DNA of 64,000 nucleotides from Edaphochlamys debaryana (GCA_016858145.1 JAEHOE010000052.1:186001-250000), one strand, 5' to 3'; counted from the first letter of the stretch, positions 1-12,375 are shown. The notes: generated by a model from the sequence alone, not told the origin. A program made the numbers and translations.

Positions 1-2232
1 CCTGAGATGGATTGGTCCCGCTTCTCCATCCGGGTGGCGCACGCCGACATCCCGGGGCTGCATGGGGTGCTGGGGGGGGTGGGGGAGGAGGCGTACCAGC
101 GGATGCAGGTGCGTGTGTCTTACAAGGGGGAAGAGAGGGGGGGCGAGGGGGAGAGGCGTGTATGTTTCGGGGGGAGGAGGCGTACCAGCGGATGCAGGTG
201 GGGGGGACAGGGAGGGGGTGGATGGGGAGCGGGTTTGGGTAAAGGGAGGGGGTCGCACGAGTGTGCGGTTCCCACAGGCGGGAGTGAGAGAGGAGAGCAC
301 GGTTGCGAAGCTGCCCTCGGCCCGCACACCCTCACACCGTGTCCCCTTTCCCCTTCCACCCCCCCACCCCACCCCCCAGGACGCCGCCCGCTGCGCCGCC
401 CAGCACCTGGTGTTCAGCACCATGAGCGGGGCCTTCATGCAGGAGGACGGCAGGTGGGTGGGGGACGAGGGGGAAAACGTGTCTGTGTGTGTTTCGGCGG
501 CACGGCAGGGCGGCGAGGCAGGAGAGGGTTGGGGTACAAGCCAGGCCGTCCAAACCTCCTGCCGTACCGGTATGCCAGGTCACCATTGTTCCGCATGCCC
601 TGCCGTACGCTGCCGTACAGGTGGGACGCGTTCGAGTTCATACTGGAGATCCTGCGCATGCAGCAGTCGTACCCGGGGCTGGATCCAGCCAAGTACGCCG
701 AGACGGACGAGCAGTACAGGTGGGGCTGGGGTTGAATCCGGGGTGGATGGGGGGTGGGTAGGGGTGGTGCAGGCCACGTCGGGCAGGGCGGCACAGGATG
801 TGCGGTTTGAGGCAAGGGTGGGACGTCCGGCGAGCTGGGACAAGGGGTAGCCGGGCCCCCTGTCACGACCCCGCGTGTAACCGCTCCCACACTGACGAAA
901 TGGGGGTCACACCGGCTGGCAAACAGGGCGGTACACCATCACCCCCTGTTCGATCAGGCCGCATCAGGCCGCATTTGATCCCGACGCATCTCCGCGACCA
1001 TCCTCTTCCTCTGTGCCCCTCCCATGCCTCCTCCCCCTCAAGGCAGTTCGTCAACTGTGGGAAGTCAAACTGCCCCCCGCGGCCCCCTTACCTCCTCACC
1101 CCTCAACCCCCTCCCCACGCCTCCCGCCCTGCCAAGGCACTTCGTCAACGGCGGGGAGGCCGACATGTCCGCCTTTGGCGCCAAGGCCCGGGCCTGACGT
1201 GTGTCACCGCTGCCCCTTCCCACCCTATCCTACCCCCGCATGCCCCTCTCGAAGGAACTTCGTCAACTGCGGGGAGGTAGACATGTCCGCATTCGGCGCC
1301 AAGGCCCGGGCCGCCGCCGCGGCGCGGTACCCCGTGCCCCTGGCCATGCCGGGACTGCCCAACGACACTGTCATCACGTGGGAGCACCTGTACGCCGAGG
1401 TACGGCGGGGTACGGCGCACTATGGAGGGCGAGGGTACGGCAGGCCGACGGTAGTGGCAGACAGCCACCAGCACCCGGCGTGTGTACGCAACCCCGTCTT
1501 CACCCTCCCTTCCGCACCCCCGTCCCGACGCCTCTCCACGGCTGCTCCTGACGTTTCCACCCCGGCACCCCTGTGGACCCTGGCCTCCTCCCCTCTCTGC
1601 CCCACAGGACATGAGCATTTTGAGCACCCGACACCCCACCTTTGGCCACTATCCCTCACCCTTCCTTTCCCTTCCGCCATCCTGACCCCGGCCCCCCAGA
1701 ACGGCAAGGGCCTGGCGAGGCTCATTGGCGCCGCGGGGCAGCACCCCAAGGCCGAGGCCAACACCTCCCTGCCGCTCTGCTCCTTCTCCAGGTGGGGCCC
1801 GGGGCCGTGCCGCGAGCCCTGTTGTGCGGTCTTGCATTTGTCCATGACTTTTGACCCGGGGCCGTGCCGCTTCGACAATCCCTGCCTGATCCCTGCCGCT
1901 TGTGCTCCTGCGTGCACGTGCTCGGGCTTCGTAGTGCCCGGGCGACCAGGTCTCAGTGCCCCTTCTCCGCACTGCGTCCTGCTCCCCCTGCCTGCGCCCC
2001 CGTGACTCTGGCCGTCGCGCGCCCTCGGGTCCCTGGAATGAGACTCAGTGCCCCCTCTCCCCACTGCGCCCCCGCTTCCCTATGCAGGTGGGACCTGGAA
2101 CCGCTGCGGTGCGTGAGTCGCGGCTGGCGGCAGCGCGCCCGCGCCGCGAGGCAGGCTGCGGTGACGGTGCCGGGGGGGGCGGCGTGCAACGAGGCGGGGA
2201 GTGTGGCGTCGTGCGCGCGGCTGTGGGCCTAG
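1..2232 (+). CDS. Exostosin-family (GT47-like) glycosyltransferase, 3' part
   Basis: The 5' end lies outside the window. Phase-consistent exons are <1..108, 380..453, 621..719, 1255..1399, 1700..1791 and 2088..2232 (TAG). Together they read the C-terminal half of an exostosin domain: FSIRVAHADIPGLH, then a CAAQHLVFS segment, DGRWDAFEFILEILRM, and FVNCGEVDMSAF. This layout is typical of the large exostosin families of volvocine algae, which are Golgi or ER glycosyltransferase-like proteins; the acceptor and donor sugars cannot be read here. The tail after the domain (exons 5-6) is arginine/alanine-rich and ends in a Cys-containing stretch. The intron before the FVNCGE exon contains two earlier broken copies of that exon's beginning (acceptors at 1043 and 1137), and the second copy runs into TGA. 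A TGTAA signal lies about 290 nt after the stop. The gene converges with the minus-strand LRR gene downstream. Confidence 0.85.
1041..1255 (+). repeat. Triplicated 5' edge of exostosin exon 4
   Basis: Three acceptor-plus-exon-start copies begin at 1043, 1137 and 1255, each reading FVN(C/G)G after an AAG acceptor. Copy 2 continues as GEADMSAFGAKARA and then meets TGA. Copy 3 is the open, full-length exon. Spacings are 94 and 118 bp. Confidence 0.8.
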
Positions 2233-3348
2233 CGTGCGTGGGATGGGGAAAGGCGTTGGCCGTGTGGGGGTGTGCGGGTGTGGGGGTGTGGGGGTGCAGG
2301 GGTGTGCGGGTGAAGAGGGGGGCGAGGTGGCAGAGCAGGGCAGGGCGAGGATGCGACGGATTGCGCAGGACGCGTGATGCTTGACGCGCGGAAGCCGCTG
2401 CTGGGGCAGGCGCTATCGCCGCCGCCTCGCAAGCCCCGGTGTCCTGGCCAGTCCCGGGCTCCTGACCCGTTGGCGCCGCGCAAGGTCTCGACGAATGGCA
2501 GGAAACGCGCAGCATGATGTATGTAAGGCCCGGGGCTGAACCTCTGTGCGTTGTGGCTTGGACCCAAGGGCACTCCAATCATATGACGGGGACCAGAGAT
2601 GTTGGGGGCTGGGGCGGTGCGGAGCAAGACGGACCAGCACCTGCTGTACTGAACATGGGGGATGGGGCTTTATGCGTTCGTCAACCACTGAGCTGGGACG
2701 CCTGGGAGTGGGAATCGTTCGGGTTTACACTCATACCGCAATACGCCTTACTGCATCGTGCACAGCACGTACGGGTAGCAAACGTGGCGACGGGGCCGGA
2801 AAAGGCAGGGCAGGGCAGAGTGCGACGGCTTTAATGCGGTCTTGGCCCTGGCAGGAGCTAGCTTCATTATGAGCTTCACGAGGTTTACAACCGTCTTTCA
2901 ACACGTAGTACCAGCCCCCGAATTCCGTAAGAAGGCTTTGTATGTTCTAGCCTTGGCGTGCAAACAAAAGCCCTGCGTTAACACTCTATCCACAACGGCA
3001 GCCACCTGAGTGGGGCGGCATAAGCCACGATCTCTTGCAAAGGGCCCCCCCATCGGAAGGCCAAAAGTCCTACCGCGAAGGCCGGCCGAGCAGCGACACG
3101 GGCGAGCTCGCCCGAGTCCCGAACCGTTGCTTTGCGCCCTACTCCCCACAGGAAAGCCCGGGGCGCTTTGCCAAGGCATTGCCCACAGGACCCCCCGACG
3201 CCCCTGTACCCCGTGTCCAACCGTACACCCTACACCCAGGCAGTCCCAAGCCCTGCACGAGCCGTCCCCATGACGCCGTTCACTGTCTTCAGGCGACCCG
3301 GTGTGGGTGCAAGGCCCCCTCATTCTCTGTGGCGCTTACGCACCCTGG
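2233..3348. other. Convergent intergenic region
   Basis: This holds the 3' flanks of the exostosin gene (+) and LRR gene A (-). A TTACA (TGTAA on the minus strand) at 2885-2889 could serve LRR gene A. The short ORFs here do not resemble proteins and none has a consistent exon structure. Confidence 0.5.
2522..2526 (+). terminator. Probable TGTAA polyadenylation signal of the exostosin gene
   Basis: TGTAA, the usual near-upstream poly(A) element of chlamydomonadalean algae, lies about 290 nt after the TAG at 2230. The assignment is by position only. Confidence 0.4.
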
Positions 3349-6297
3349 TCATTGCGCCCTAGTGACCCGCGTCCCGTCGGGCAGCCCGAACAGGCCGTAC
3401 CCGCTCCCCAGCAGCCACACCAGCCGCTCGAGGGGGGTCAGGGGGGAGCCGTCGTTGGCGAGCAGCGGCCCCGCACCGTCCCACAGCGCCTGCAGCTCCT
3501 GGGGGAGAGGGGGGGGGGGGGTAGGACGTAGGAGGGCGGGGCAGGGAAGGGCTGGAGTCAAGGGCGGCGCGTTTGGCGGCTGGCAGTGGCATGGATTGCG
3601 GCGGTAGCTTTGGATAACAGCAGCATCTCAACGGCTCCCGCCCACGTGCAACCTTGACAGCGGCCTGCAGCCAGGTCGCCTGCTTCATGGCTTGTGCCCC
3701 CACGACCGATCATTGCCCGGGTCCCTACCCTGGCCCTCGCCCCTGCCCCAGCCCAGGCCCCTGCCCACCTGCATGGCGGCCCCATTCAGGTCCAGAGCCG
3801 TCGTCAGCACCTCCATGCCCTGCAGCCAAGGCTCCGCGGCTGCCCTGCCCCCGCCCCCGCCGGTGTGGGCCCTCAACACCCACGCCTCCACGTCTCTTGC
3901 CACGGTGCTAGCCAGCTCCTCCGGCAGGTCGCGCAGGCACTCGAGCAGGCAGGCACCGGCGCAGGGCAGGGGCAGGAAGTTGGCGTGGGGCCGCAGCCCG
4001 CCGGACAGCCTGCCGGCGGCGGCCAGGGTTGCGACGCCCTGGCGGGCCCGCGCGCCGAACCATTTGCACACGCCCTCGGGGTTCGCCTCGAGCGCCGCCT
4101 GGAGGCTTGGGCTGCGCAAGAGCACGGTGCGGCCGGGCCCTGGAGCCGCCGCCATGCGTTCCACGGCCCGCCGCGGCAGGTCCTCCGTCATCAGTGGCAG
4201 TGGCAGGCGCCCGTTGCTGCGCTCGCGGTCAAAGCCGTCGCCGCCGCGCTGGCTCCCGCCCCCGGCCCCGCCAGGCCTCCCCGCGTCCGCGCGGCTGATG
4301 TGCAGCGTGCCGGTCACTCCCGCGCTCCAGTGCAGCTGACGTGGCGGTGCGATGCGCTGCCAGATCTCCTCCAGGGCGGGTATGCGAGACGCACCGCACC
4401 ACCGCACAGCCTCCAGCTCCACCGTGTCGCACCTGGCCAGCAGCTCCGCGGCGGGATCTGGGTCGGGCCGGGAGGCAGTTGGGAACCTGAGTAGGTGTGG
4501 TGGGGGAGGCCACGCTAACGCTCGTCCCAAAAGCGGGTGTTTAGCAAACAGCGCTTGCTACTCGGACCAAGTACGTATGTCACAGATGTGGTTGGGATCT
4601 GGGTCGACCCAGGAGGAAGCCGGACAGAGGTGCATTGCTTGCAGCGGAGAGCAAAGTTCCCCCCACGGCCACCCAGATCCAAGCCGCCCTCGAGGTACTG
4701 CCCTTGTGCCCGGAGCTGCTCCCGCGCGGCTAAGGCTTAGGCTGCACAGCTAGCAAAGGGCAGCACCCTCAAAGCATCAGTCAGGGCGCTGCAATGAGCT
4801 AAGAACTCTGCCCGGCCAGGGCCAGACTGGCGGACACACCCTGCCGTACATCCGTGCCGCCGTACCTGGGTTGGGGGGGTGCTTCGCCTCCAGGCACAGC
4901 CGCAGGCCCAGGCGGCCCAGCCGGGGCCCCAGCTTGTTGCATGGCAGCAGCGCCGTCGCCAGGAAGGCGGACAGCTGCCCGTGATTCGGCAGCTCCTCCA
5001 GGTACCCTCCCAGCGTACGGATGTCCACTGACGTCAGCACGCCGTTAGTCAGGCGGCAGTCCACCTCGAGGTTCGCCACGATGTGCATGTCTGCGGGAGG
5101 GTGTCGGATGAACGGGAGGAAGCAATGCTTACGTGCGGGCGGCGTGCACAAGGGGTGGAGAGCGCGTCTGTAGCCGGTAGACCCTTCGCGGCCCTGTCGT
5201 GACGTCGTAGGCACGACGCAGCCTTGCGTTACGACTAGGAGGGCAGCTCTCGGCCTGTACCCAAGCACGCTATTTTTCGTTTTCGCAGCACGGACGCACG
5301 AGCTAGGGCCCACCTCTGCTCAAGCCAACGGGTCCCATGGTAAGGAGCTGGACACTCGGCGACAGCCCGTCTAGAAGCGTCCTCAGCTCCGCCGCGCTCA
5401 GCGGGAGGTTGTCCACGCCCGCACAGTCCACCCTGATGCTGGTTGCGGCCGTAAGACCCGGCAGCAGCGTCCCCACGAACACGTCGAAGCGGCCCTCGTC
5501 CAGATCGCCCCTGATCGTCAGGTGCGTGAGCCGTTGCGCCACGGCCGGCGGGACGCACTCCACGAGCCCGACGGTGCCCAGAGTGAGGCTGGTGAGGTGG
5601 GGCAGGCAGGCCAGGGCGCTGGCGGTGAGGGCCTCGTCCACTCCAGTGTCCGCTTCGTCGTGCGGCAGAGCGAGGTCCAGCTCCAGCGTCTGTACGCCAC
5701 GCAGCCGAAGCAGCAGCGCGAGCAGGTTCCCTCCGGACATGAAGTAGGTACCGTCATCCTCCGCTGCTCGGATGACCCGCAGCTGGCGGATGCGCTGGCA
5801 GGCCGAGGCAGAGGCGCTGGCGAAGGGGATGGCCAGGCACGCTTCCCAGCCCTCGTCCACCTGAGGGAGGAGGAGGAGGGTGGGAAAGCACAGAGGTCAA
5901 GAGAGGGCGGTTCCTTTCCTACGTGAGCTCCAGCTGCATCTGGTATGCGCGTTGCTCGGGGCGCAGGCCACCACCGTCGAGGCGGCGACAGCTGGGTTGA
6001 CCGGCACCGGGGCGTGCTTACGTGCAGCGTCAGGCTGCTGCAGCGCGGCCATCGCTCAAGCCAGCGTTCGTCTCGGCCTAGCTCGGCAAGGCCAGTGGCC
6101 CCGATGCGGTGCAGGCGAACATGCAGTTCCTCGACTTCCCCATCGACGAGCTCCCTCAAGCCACGCGACGCCAGGCGGGCTTTGAGTAGACTTTGGAGGC
6201 CTCCAGAAAGCAAGCCGCGGCACAGGGCAGTGCGCGCATCGGTGGTCAAGATTCTGAGCAGGTCGTTCAGCGTGTGCTGCTCGCGGCCACTTTCCAT
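3349..6297 (-). CDS. F-box-like/LRR protein, tandem paralogue A
   Basis: Exons 6022..6297, 5314..5860, 4866..5090, 3769..4457 and 3349..3498 join in phase to about 628 residues. The N-terminus (residues about 8-70) is F-box-like: a short Leu-rich helix, then RLASRGLRELVDGEVEELHV, the pattern seen before algal LRRs. Residues about 90-340 hold degenerate leucine-rich repeats such as VQTLELDLALP and HLTSLTLGTVGLV, ending in the family signature LGPRLGRLGLRL. A family-specific module follows (AELLARCDTVELEAV, RAVERMAA, VLLRS), and a short last exon starts ELQALWDG. If the F-box reading is right, it would be a substrate receptor of an SCF ubiquitin ligase; no substrate can be inferred. Paralogues B, C and D share all modules. 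Intact as read. Intron 3 starts GTACGG. Confidence 0.8.
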
Positions 6298-6847
6298 GGT
6301 GTGCAGGTTCTGTGTATCATGCTATGAAACAGAGGCTACTGGGCCAAACTGCAAACCAGCTGCCCATGCAAACCTGCTCCCGCTAGTGCTGCTACCGTTG
6401 ATCACCACGACAAAGCAGGTGCCACTGTCCATGCCTACCCCATCCCTTGCCGGCAGCTCCCGCCACCTGCCTTTCCCCCCCGGGTTCAACGGCCGTGGAC
6501 ATGGACAGTGGACACTGGACAGGCCCCAAGCCTTGCCAGCGGTTCCGGTCCATGCGCAAGGCAGTAGCGCGTACGGAGCGCAGTCCCTAGCGCGCCGGGC
6601 TCTTGAGTCCTGAACCGTTACTTGACGCCTCACGCCTCACGAGACACGACATCCGCCGGCACCGCCTCCGCCCCGCAGTGGCCCCCAGACACGCAGCATT
6701 GCCTCCTCCTGCCCCCATCGCCACGGGCTGCACTCATCGGGGGTCAACCCTAAGCGCCGCTTCGGGCTGCACCTGCTAGCTAGATCGCTGATTCTGCAGT
6801 AATCCCCTCCCGCTGTGCCAGCACGGCAGCAGCCGCAAGCCTCGGCC
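6298..6847. other. Upstream region of LRR gene A
   Basis: Apart from the hydrolase-like relic at 6652-6698 there is no supportable gene. It presumably contains the promoter of LRR gene A; no clear TATA element was seen. Confidence 0.4.
6652..6698 (-). pseudogene. Possible short relic of the hydrolase 3' end (copy 2)
   Basis: The stretch resembles the last-exon DNA of the alpha/beta-hydrolase gene (around 13243-13290) and the relic near 9837-9920, with an internal deletion of about 18 bp. It shares AGACACGCAGC with the 9.9-kb relic. It lies about 350 bp upstream of LRR gene A, matching the position of the equivalent piece upstream of gene B. It is too short for certainty. Confidence 0.4.
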
Positions 6848-6945
6848 CTACACGCCCAGCATAACCTCCGACGGAAGCCTCTCCACCGTCTCCAGCCCCT
6901 CCCAGCTCTCCAGCAGCCACCGCAGCCGCTCCACCGGGGCCAGCC
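6848..6945 (-). pseudogene. Relic of an LRR-family last exon
   Basis: On the minus strand this reads ERLRWLLESWEGLETVERLP and then a TAG. It closely matches the last exons of LRR genes B and C (ARLRWLLETWEGL). It sits just beyond the end of gene B, with no partner exons nearby, so it is a leftover of a tandem duplication. Confidence 0.7.
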
Positions 6946-7027
6946 GATTGACGTCGTAGCATCGTTAGATACATCCATGCCATGCGATACATGCGCGCAG
7001 GCCATGAGGCGCAGGCCTCCTCGTTAA

Positions 7028-9315
7028 TTAGGACGGCAACCATTCCCGCAGCCCCTCCCACGTCTCCAGCAGCCACCGCAGCCGCGCCAGCTCGCCCTCG
7101 CGGCTCCCGGTGGCGGGGCCGGGGCCGCCCTCCTCGGCCCCGTCCCACAGCGCCTGAAGCACCTGAGGGGGAAGCGGGGAACAGCGGGTCCAGGGGCAGG
7201 TTTACTGATAAGTCGCCGGGCTTGACCAACAACATGCACACATGCATTAGTCACATGGGGTTCTGCAATCAAGCCCCGTAACCCGTGGACAGCACCCCAC
7301 CTGCATTAGGGCGCCGTTCACGCGCAGCCCTGTCTGGATGGCCTCAAACACACACGCCGCCGGGGCCGCCGATGCCTCCGCACTCCCGCCAGGCGCACCG
7401 TCGCTCTTACTGCCAGCCGCCACAAGCTGCCGCGCCACCTCCGCCGCCGCCTCTGCCGCCGCCAGCCCCGCCGTCCCGTATCCGCACTCCACGACCACCG
7501 CGCCGGCGGTAGCTAGCGGCCGGTAGCGGCTCACGTGAAGGCTCCCCGCCACCGCCGGGCCCCGGCCGCCGGCCGCCACACCCTTGGCGAGCTGCTGGGC
7601 CCAGGCGTGGAGGGCGGTGGGGTCAGCCAGTAGCTCCCGCACCGCGGAGCCGCGCAGGAGGAGCAACACCGGGTGTAACGGGCCAGGGCTGGTGGGCCGT
7701 GTTGTTGCGGCCAATCGCTCCACAGCCCGCTCTAGCAGGTCCGGCAGCGGCATTGGGGGCGGCAGCGGCCCCGGCACCCGGGCCGGCGGCGAAGCCGACG
7801 GGGCACCCCAGTCGCGGATGCGAGCCCCCGTGGTCCCTGCGGCCTCATCCCGTCGCAGCCTCAGCGAAGCCCACATCTCGTCGTGGATCAAGGCTCGCGG
7901 CAGGCCGTAGCGCCGGGCCGCCTCCAGCACAGCCTCCGTGGACGCTCCCTTTTCCACGGACATGTCCACGAGCTCCACCGTGTCGCACCTCGCCAGCAGC
8001 TCCGCAGCGGGATCTGGGTCGGGGCAGGCGGCAAACCGGGAGGGCCAGAGTACCGGTGGTTGCAACACGTGCTCGCTGAGGAGACCACGTGGCCCGCATG
8101 ACACGCAGCAGCAAGATTTCTCACCTGGGTTGGGCGGCGGATCCGCGGTCACCAGCAGCGTCAAGTCCACTTTCAAGCGCCCCAGCCGGGGCCCCAGCGT
8201 GCGGCAGGGCAACAGGGCCTCGTCCAGGCAGGCCGACAGATCCGCATGCGTGAGGACACCGATGTCACTGCCAATCTTCTCCACCACAGTGACCGAGGTC
8301 AGGAGGCCGCCGCTGAACCCGCACGAGACCTCTGCCCAAAGATATTGCACATTTAAGGGCACCCAGGGAAATATGCGCATTGTCTCGAGGGAGGGCAAGG
8401 CCATGCCTATGAGCAGGCTGAGCCGCTGGGTCATCAGAGCGGAAAATGTCGTTGGATACGGTCGGTCCGTAATCGTCCCGTTTGGAGTCCGCTCCTTTCA
8501 GCGCGAGCTCTTTGAGGGAGGTCATCCGCGTCAGGCCGGTCGGGAGCTCGTCAAACACGTTCAAATCCACGTCCAGATAGAGGGACGTCAGCTGGGTGAA
8601 GCGTTCGTCCGGGAGGCAGTTGATACTGAGGGTGGCAGGAACGAGGAAGAGTGAAAGGCATGGTTACATGGCAGTAGGTAGGGCACGGCCACGACACACA
8701 GGAGGGGCCGCCGACGGGACGAAGGACAGCCATCACAGCCCCTGCCTCGCTCGTCCCTGACGCACCAGGCGAAGTCACTGAGCTCAAGGCTCCGCAAGCT
8801 GTGCAGGTGCGAGAAGGCGCAGGACGCCAGCGCACGCTCGGTGGCGCTGTCAGGGGCTGCCAAGGTGGCCCCAAAGGTAAGGCTCTCGAGGTTGGGCACG
8901 CTCCGCAGGAGGGCCACCAGTGCACCTCCAGATAGCGTATCGTCACTGCCGCATTCAATCCTCAGGCTTGTTATGCCTGTCGCTGGCGGGGCGCTCGCGA
9001 AGAGCAGCAGCACCTGGTCCGGCTCCGAGTCGTGATGTCCACGGCCAACGAGCAGCACTTCGGCCACCTCTTCATCCAGGCTCCATCCTTGCCGATAAAG
9101 CCGGTGGCACCCGGGTCTTGGTCTGCAAGCGACAGCCTCAGACGCGAGACGTGCTGGTCGAAGACATGCCTGAGCGCGGAGCACGCCAGGCGGAAGCTCT
9201 TAGCGCCGCCGTTAGATCTGAGCCTATCACACAGAACTTGATGCGCATCGCTGGGCAGCTGTTGCAGCAAGTCACAAAGCGAGCGGCGCTCGGCGGGAGC
9301 AGACGTCGCGGCCAT
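7028..9315 (-). pseudogene. F-box-like/LRR paralogue B, two frame breaks
   Basis: Exons by comparison with gene C are 8766..9315, 8125..8625, 7301..8013 and 7028..7162 (TAA). It starts MAATSAPAERRSLCDLLQQL, as gene C does. Two breaks are visible. Near 9032 one base is missing relative to gene C, so the frame reading VDI switches before the PDQVLLLF segment. Near 8435-8470 the frame shifts again before LSLLIGMALPSLETM. The second could be skipped by a 44-nt GT-AG intron, which is unusually short. Everything downstream is open: LTHADLSACLDEALL, LGPRLGRL, AELLARCDTVELVDMSVEKG, VLLLLRGSAVRELLADPTAL, and a last exon with ALWDGAEEGGPG. It is probably a young pseudogene, or two assembly errors. The C-terminal module remains very similar to that of gene C. 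Confidence 0.75.
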
Positions 9316-10052
9316 CTGTGTAGGCCTGCCAAGCTATTCTCAGTGCTCCTGAAGTGCAAGTGTCTGCAGCGGGTGTGAGAGCCGTGGCGGCGTGCCGCGT
9401 GCGACGAGGCGCCGATCAGGTCCCGGCACGAACCCGAGCACTTCGCGAGGGGTTACCCTCGCCGGGAGAGCGGCCGCTGCTGAACCTCGTCGTTGGCCTT
9501 GCCTACTCGCCTGCAGTGCAGTGCAATGCTGTCCGTCCGGGTCCAACTGTCCGTCCGGGTGATCGGTGATGCGGCCCCTGGATGCGGGCTGCATCGGCCT
9601 TTCAGTCGCCTAGGCCGCAGACACGCAGCACGTTTCCTGGGATCCTTCCCCTGGGCCCCTTCACCCCTGCCTGCCCTGCGTGGCTCCCAGCCGTTGGCTG
9701 CGGCCGTCGCCGGCCTCCCAAGCCCAGCCCTACCCAACCCGGGCCGTCCTGGGGCCCTGCCCGACTACAACCTTCGAACCCAATCCGTGTGCAGCCGCAC
9801 TTGTACGGCACATGTGTTCGGCATGGGCATGCCGCATTACTTGGCCCCCCCGAAGGCCGCCGCAATGTCCGCCGCCTCCGCCCCATACAGCTGAGTGGCG
9901 TCGCAGTGCCCCCGAGACACGCAGCCACACTTCTACGGCGCAGATGAACAGTACCATTAGTAATGCATAGGTATGCCCATCTCACCCTCGGCGCCCCTCG
10001 CCCGGCGGAACCTGACTTCAGCCTTAGCCCCCAGCAGTGCGGGCTGCAGGCA
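9316..10052. other. Region between LRR genes B and C
   Basis: It holds the presumed promoter of gene B, the hydrolase-end relic at about 9784-9920, and a short direct repeat (CTGTCCGTCCGGGT type) near 9530-9560. No further gene is supported. Confidence 0.45.
9784..9920 (-). pseudogene. Duplicated 3' end of the alpha/beta-hydrolase gene
   Basis: On the minus strand it reads GGHCDATQLYGAEAADIAAA, then FGGAK and TAA at 9837-9839. The true hydrolase last exon (13207..13322) has the same sequence except D for Y and three extra residues. Similarity continues downstream of the stop, with the shared ACTTGTACGGCA stretch. The other hydrolase exons are absent. The relic lies about 520 bp upstream of LRR gene B, as the real hydrolase end lies upstream of gene C, so a [hydrolase 3' end + LRR gene] unit was duplicated. 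Confidence 0.85.
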
Positions 10053-12375
10053 TCAGTCGTCTGAGTCCAGCTCCACCTCCTCAGGCAGTCCTTCCAGCCC
10101 CTCCCACGTCTCTAGCAGCCACCGCAGCCGCGCCAGCTCGCCCTCGCGGCTCCCGGTGGCGGGGCCGGGGCCGCCCTCCTCCTCGCCGTCCCACAGCGCC
10201 TGAAGCACCTGAGGGGGTGGGGGAGGACGTAAGTACCACCGAAACAGCCTAGCGAGCAGAGGGCAGCTGGGCAGAGAAGGGAGGACCGGCTGGGTATCGT
10301 CATGAGCTGCAGCAATTGTCGGGGCTCTTCGGACGCTTGGGCGTTAAATGCTTGGGCGGTGGCAGTGCGTCAGCGTCCTACGGCAAGCGCCTTACCTGTA
10401 CAGCGGCTTGGTAGGTATCCAGCCGTGTCTGGATCGCCTCCAGCACACGGGCCGCCGGGCAACGGCCACCACCGCCGGCCCCAGCGAGCTGCCGCGCCGC
10501 CTTGGTCGCTGCATTGGCCGCTGCCCCGGTCCCGCACTCCAGGATCACCGCGCCGGCGCTGGGCAGCGGCCGGTACCCGTGCACGCGCCCCCCCACCGCC
10601 GCCGGGCCCCGGCCGCCGGCCGCGACCTTCTCTGCGAGCTGCAGGGCCCAGGCGTGGAGGGCCGTGGGGTCGGCCAGCAGCTCCCGCACCGCAGAGCCAC
10701 GCAGGACGAGAAACGGCGGGCCCCATGGGCCCTGTCCGGTGGGCCCTGGTGTTGCGGCCATACGTCCCACCGCTCGCTCCAGGAGCGCCGGCAGCGGCAG
10801 CGGGGCCGGCAGCGGCCCTGGCGGCCGCGCCTTTGGCTGTGAAGGTGGCGGCCCCTCGCGGCGAAGCTGGAGGGACGACCAGCGCCCCGCGACGTCGAAT
10901 ACTAGTCGCCGAGGCAGGCCGTAGTGCCGTACCGCCTCCAGTACGGCCGCCGTCGACAAGCCCTCCACCAGTTCCATGTCTTTGAGGTCCACCGTGTCGC
11001 AGCGCGCCAGCAGCTCGGCAGCAGCGGGATCTGGGTCGGGCATGGAGGCACGCGAGGGGGCGCCTCAGGGTTCCTGGCCAAGATGACGAAGGCGGGCCAG
11101 CTCGCAAGAGGCGGGTTGCTCGGATGACTGCACGTCACCGGTGAGGCGAGCTCATCACCTCATGCGGTCCGCATCAGAGCTAGCACCAAGGAAGATTCCC
11201 ACATCCCGATAAGTACGACAGCACCTGTACGGCCACATGACGTACCTGTGTCACGTGCCGCGGCTGCCACGCACAGCTTGAGCTTCAGCTCCAGGCGGCC
11301 CAGGCGGGGCCCAAGCGTACGGCAGGACAGCAGGGCGCCCGCCAGGTAGTGCAACAGCTCCGCATGCGTGAGCCCATCCTCCGCACCATCCGGCGCCTCC
11401 ACAGCGACGCAGGTCAACAGGCCGCCGCGGAACTGGCACGCGACCTCCGCCAGGAATCCGCACTCTTGGATGGGCTCCCAGGGGCGCATCCGCAAGGTCT
11501 CCAGAGAGGGAACGGCCGCGTCCATTATCAGGCTCACGTCGTCCGTGTCTAGCACGGATACATAGTCCTCTCCTTCCAGCTCGAGCTTCTTGAGAGCGGT
11601 CAATCGAGCAAGGGCGTCCGGGATCTCCTCGCGCCACTGCTCATCCAGGCCCACCTTGAGCGACGACAGCTGCGAAAGACATTCCGGAAGGCAGGCCACC
11701 CTGGCGGGTATCAAGAACAGGAGAGAGGTGTCAGTGGATGGACGGGAATGGCCACAACCTCCTGATCCCGTGCAGACACCAATATCCCCAGTCGCCCACC
11801 CCAAGTCCCTAGTGGCTCACGTACCAGGCGGAGTGCTGTAGCGTGAGCTTCCGCAAGCAGCGCAGGGGCGAGAAGGCGGAGGACGCCAGCGAGCGCTCGA
11901 GGTAGCTGTCCGGGGTCGCCACGGTGTCGCCGAGGGTGAGGCGCTCCAGGTTGGGCACGCACCGCAAGATGGCCACGAGCGCCACTCCGGATAGAGTGCG
12001 CGTGTTCCAACCACGCGTGCCCTGTAGCTCCAGGTCGATTATCCCAGCCGCTGGTGGTAAGCCGGCGAAGAGCAGCAGCACCTGCTCCGGCTCCGCGTCG
12101 CTGATTTCCACGACGAGCGAGCGGCAGTTGGGCCAGCGCTTCAGCCAGGCTCCATCCTTGCCGAACAGAACCGTCTGTTCGTCGTTGCCGACCGAGACCT
12201 CGAGCCGGGAAACATGCTCATCGACCAGGGTCCTCAGCGCCGAGCAAGCCAGGCGTGCGTCGCAGCAATCGTGCTTATCAAGCTGATCAAACAGAGCCCT
12301 TCGTATGTCGCTCGGCAAATGGTGCAGCAAGTCGCAAAGCGTTGGGTGCGCGGCGGGAGGAGACGTCGCGGCCAT
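10053..12375 (-). CDS. F-box-like/LRR protein, tandem paralogue C
   Basis: Four exons join in phase: 11825..12375, 11246..11700, 10396..11030 and 10053..10208 (TGA), about 598 residues. The N-terminus MAATSPPAAHPTLCDLLHHL leads to an F-box-like helix ending RLACSALRTLVDEHVSRLEV. LRR-type segments follow (CVPNLERLTLGD, LTALKKLELEGED, VPSLETLRMRPWE) up to LGPRLGRLELKL. The C-terminal module has AELLARCDTVDLKDMEL, RAVGRMAA and LVLRGSAVRELLADPTALHA, and the last exon has QALWDGEEEGGPGPATG ending in acidic EVELDSDD. It is the intact reference for broken gene B. Its likely role, inferred from the modules only, is a substrate receptor of an SCF complex; the C-terminal module is one I recognise only from its paralogues here. 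Confidence 0.82.
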
